Source: Solirubrum puertoriconensis
Lineage (GTDB): Bacteria; Bacteroidota; Bacteroidia; Cytophagales; Hymenobacteraceae
Assembly (NCBI RefSeq): GCF_001483135.1
Contig: NZ_LNAL01000006.1
Location: 744,003 to 808,002 of the forward strand
Reading direction: 5' to 3'
DNA length: 64,000 nucleotides
Notes under the pieces: generated by a model
Told to the model about the DNA's origin: nothing
Database searches by the model: none
The model's input: only the letters and a program-made list of their open reading frames with translations
Translations under genes and position numbers: made by a program
Shown here: positions 61,990 to 64,000 of the stretch, piece after piece
How positions within the stretch are numbered: position 1 is the first letter of the stretch
How the letters are laid out: each line of letters starts with the position of its first letter

Positions 61990-63456
61990 CTAGTTGGGCA
62001 GCCACAGGCTGAACTCGCTGCCGCGGTTTGGCTCGCTGCGCACGGCAATGCGGCCGCCGTGGCGCTCCACCACTTGCCGCACGTAGTACAAACCGAGGCC
62101 AAAGCCTTTAATGGGGTGCAGGTTGCCTGTGGGCACCCGGAAGAACCGATCGAAAATGGCATCCTGGTAGTTCTTCGGAATGCCAATGCCGTCGTCTTGC
62201 ACCGTGAGGCGCCAGCCGCCGTTGTCGTCGTGGTGGCCCCGTATGGCAATGCTTACCTGCTCGCGCGAGTACTTAATGGCGTTGTCGATGAGGTTGTTGA
62301 TGACGTTGCCCACGTGCAGCGGATCGAGGTGCACCGAGTCAGAGGGGGCAATGTCGACGGTGAAGTGCACTGGTTTGGTGGCCTTCAGCTGGTGGCGCGT
62401 TACCAGCTCGCTCACCAGCTCGGCCGGGCGCACAGGCTCGGGGTTGATGGTAAGCGTTTGGCGCTCCTCCACGGCAATGTTTAGCACTTTCTCCACCAAA
62501 TCGGAGAGGCGCTGCAACTCGTTGCGCGAAATGCTGAGGTAGGTTTGGGCCTTTTGCGGATCGTTGAGGGCGCCGAAATGCTGCATGGCCTCCACGGCTG
62601 CCGATACCGTTGCCAGCGGCGTCTTCAACTCGTGCGTCATGTTGTTGATGAAGTCGTTCTTCACCTCCGAGAGCTTCTTCTGCTTCAGGATGGTGCTCAG
62701 CATCAGCAGAAAGCATCCCGTGGTTAGGCCCAGCAGCAACACCGAGCCACCCAGCAGCCCGCCCATTTGCCGCAAGATGTAGTACGTGGGCGTCGGGAAC
62801 GACGCCTGCACGTACAGCGAGCGGAGCGGATTAAGCGGAACGGGGGGCGTTTGTACGGGGTAGCCCACCGGGGCGGGTTTGCTGGGCGGCAGGGCACCTA
62901 GGCCAGCGGCGCGCGGGACCGAAAGGGTATCCAGCTTCAGGTCGGAGTCGGCGCCGCGCAGGCGCAGCTCGGCGCGGTAAGCCTTGGTTAGCTTCTGCAG
63001 ATCGACATTGCGGCCACCGGCCCAATCGTCGATGATGATACGCGAAATATTGCGTGCCACCGTATCGGCCTCGGCTGAAGTACGGAGGGAAGGCCGCCGC
63101 TTGTGAATCTCGATGCGCTTGGTAGCAGCAAAGCGGCGTTTGCCTTGGCGGCGGTTGGTATCGGTAGGAGAGGCACTGTCGGGCGACACCAGCACGATGC
63201 GGTTGACGCTGCCGTTTTCGGAAGTGAACTGCCGTACAAATAGCTTGTTGGGCACGCGGCCGGGCTCCATCACCAGCTCGCGCGCACCGGCCAGTAGTTG
63301 GCGCTGCGCGGTAGCCAGCAAGGCCTCGCGCACCGTGCGGTTGAACTGGGCCGTGGTGAGCTGGTAGGTATTGTAAAGCCAATACGCCTGAAAGCCGTTG
63401 ATGCCCAGGATGCAAACCGCCATGAGCCAGAAGATAGAGCGGATGCGGCTTTTCAT
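61990..63456 (-). CDS. Membrane sensor histidine kinase
   Basis: The ATG of MKSRIRSIFWLMAVCILGIN gives 488 residues. A first helix (about 8-28) and a second (about 230-255; GLLGGSVLLLGLTTGCFLLM) enclose a periplasmic sensor region of about 200 residues without a recognised domain. The kinase core has H275 in NNMTHELKTPLATVSAAVEA, N-box VINNLIDNAIKYS, G1 QDDGIGIP, F-box FDRFFRVPTG and G2 GFGLGLYYV. It pairs with the OmpR-type regulator downstream. The sensed signal is unknown. Confidence 0.94.
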   Translation of the reverse strand: MKSRIRSIFWLMAVCILGINGFQAYWLYNTYQLTTAQFNRTVREALLATAQRQLLAGARELVMEPGRVPNKLFVRQFTSENGSVNRIVLVSPDSASPTDTNRRQGKRRFAATKRIEIHKRRPSLRTSAEADTVARNISRIIIDDWAGGRNVDLQKLTKAYRAELRLRGADSDLKLDTLSVPRAAGLGALPPSKPAPVGYPVQTPPVPLNPLRSLYVQASFPTPTYYILRQMGGLLGGSVLLLGLTTGCFLLMLSTILKQKKLSEVKNDFINNMTHELKTPLATVSAAVEAMQHFGALNDPQKAQTYLSISRNELQRLSDLVEKVLNIAVEERQTLTINPEPVRPAELVSELVTRHQLKATKPVHFTVDIAPSDSVHLDPLHVGNVINNLIDNAIKYSREQVSIAIRGHHDDNGGWRLTVQDDGIGIPKNYQDAIFDRFFRVPTGNLHPIKGFGLGLYYVRQVVERHGGRIAVRSEPNRGSEFSLWLPN

Positions 63457-63605
63457 GAGATGACGAAGCAAGTGTGCACCAACGAAAATACTACCCCCCG
63501 GCGGGCTGTAAGTGGCCGTTAACACACTTTAACACAATATAACAGTGCTTTACACGGCAGCATCGGTGCTTTGCAAGCGTCAATCAACCCAACTCTCTTG
63601 CTGCC

Positions 63606-64000
63606 ATGAAACCCTTGCTCATGTTCCTGCTCCTGCTGCTGCTCACCGGCACCAGCGTGTTTGCCCCGGCCAATGCCCAAACCACCTCGGGCCGCATTAT
63701 GTACGAAGGCACCCGCCGCATCGACCCCAACTCCATGCGCGTGGTGATAAACGGGCAGGAGATAAAGCCCGGCAGCCCCGATTTCCCCTCCGACATACCC
63801 GACGTGCGCAGCTTTGCCATGACGCTGAGTTTTGCCAACGGCTACGCCAAGGAGGAGCGCGAAGGCGGCGCCGTGATGCGCACCATGGTAAGCAGCTCCG
63901 GTGCAGCCCCGCAGGTAACCAACATCGGCCGGCCGTTTGAGGAAGCCGTGTACCTCAACCTGAATGAGCGGGCCACCAGCACCGTGCTCACCCTGAAAAA
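63606..64000 (+). CDS. GLPGLI family protein, N-terminal part (cut by window edge)
   Basis: The frame starts at MKPLLMFLLLLLLTGTSVFA, with a signal peptide cleaved near NAQTT, and remains open to the last base. The mature start SGRIMYEGTRRIDPN, the middle DVRSFAMTLSFANGYAKEER and the segment FEEAVYLNLNERATSTVLTL follow the GLPGLI family pattern of Bacteroidota (G-x-I-x-Y near the start, YLNL later). These are periplasmic or secreted proteins of unknown role. It is divergent from the sensor kinase gene by 149 bases. Confidence 0.8.
   Translation, partial: MKPLLMFLLLLLLTGTSVFAPANAQTTSGRIMYEGTRRIDPNSMRVVINGQEIKPGSPDFPSDIPDVRSFAMTLSFANGYAKEEREGGAVMRTMVSSSGAAPQVTNIGRPFEEAVYLNLNERATSTVLTLK

Overview
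The window reads as one contiguous chromosomal stretch of a GC-rich member of the Bacteroidota, most like Hymenobacter or a close relative (Cytophagales). The indicators are three proteins with C-terminal type IX secretion (T9SS) sorting domains, SprB repeats, a GLPGLI protein, a TonB-linked outer-membrane barrel with a carboxypeptidase-regulatory-like domain, DUF4269, an Lnb/DUF4105 protein, lipoproteins with short LxxC-type signals, and weak Shine-Dalgarno sequences. There are no rRNA or tRNA genes, no CRISPR array and no complete insertion sequence. The palindrome CCTAGG is conspicuously frequent in genes and spacers; I counted about 90 copies by hand.

Left part (1-13.7 kb): a LacI-type operator whose gene lies outside the window, an orphan IS630-type helix-turn-helix protein, a GNAT acetyltransferase, a small LamG/T9SS protein, a DUF4269 protein, an HPP membrane protein, an AI-2E family transporter, a lipoprotein with a GYWKNHP motif, a TlpA-like thioredoxin, several small proteins (YegP, UBP zinc finger, Cys-rich exported), a zinc-protease lipoprotein and a hybrid histidine kinase. 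Between the last two lies a 0.9-kb gene-free region rich in hairpins that probably encodes at least one structured RNA with its own terminator.

Middle (13.9-42.5 kb): a 1707-residue multi-domain surface adhesin and a TonB-linked barrel, a DUF92-Lnb pair, and an ABC transporter operon whose two permeases are tandem paralogues, each fused to an M1-type peptidase domain and preceded by a pair of inverted operator-like sites. Next come two thioredoxin-fold proteins, an esterase, an M1 aminopeptidase lipoprotein, a pxpB-pxpC-pxpA-NRAMP-like operon for 5-oxoproline use, and an ECF sigma factor with a membrane partner.

Right part (42.5-64 kb): two coupled membrane proteins (one DUF2157), DNA polymerase IV, a type I pullulanase, an sce7726 protein, a subtilisin-like protease with S-layer-homology-like repeats and a T9SS tail, and a TPR sensor kinase. 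A seven-gene leftward operon follows: AdoMet-decarboxylase-like protein, DUF4178, a small Gly-rich protein, DUF350, a membrane-fused spermidine-synthase-like protein, an FAD oxidoreductase with a Tat/lipobox signal, and a His-containing membrane protein. It is followed by a sensor kinase-response regulator pair split by a large inverted repeat, and a GLPGLI protein cut by the window edge.

The most interesting unit is the seven-gene operon at 54.5-61.0 kb. It looks like a membrane-associated polyamine-type modification pathway, and its decarboxylase homologue keeps the pyruvoyl-forming serine but has lost the usual catalytic cysteine.
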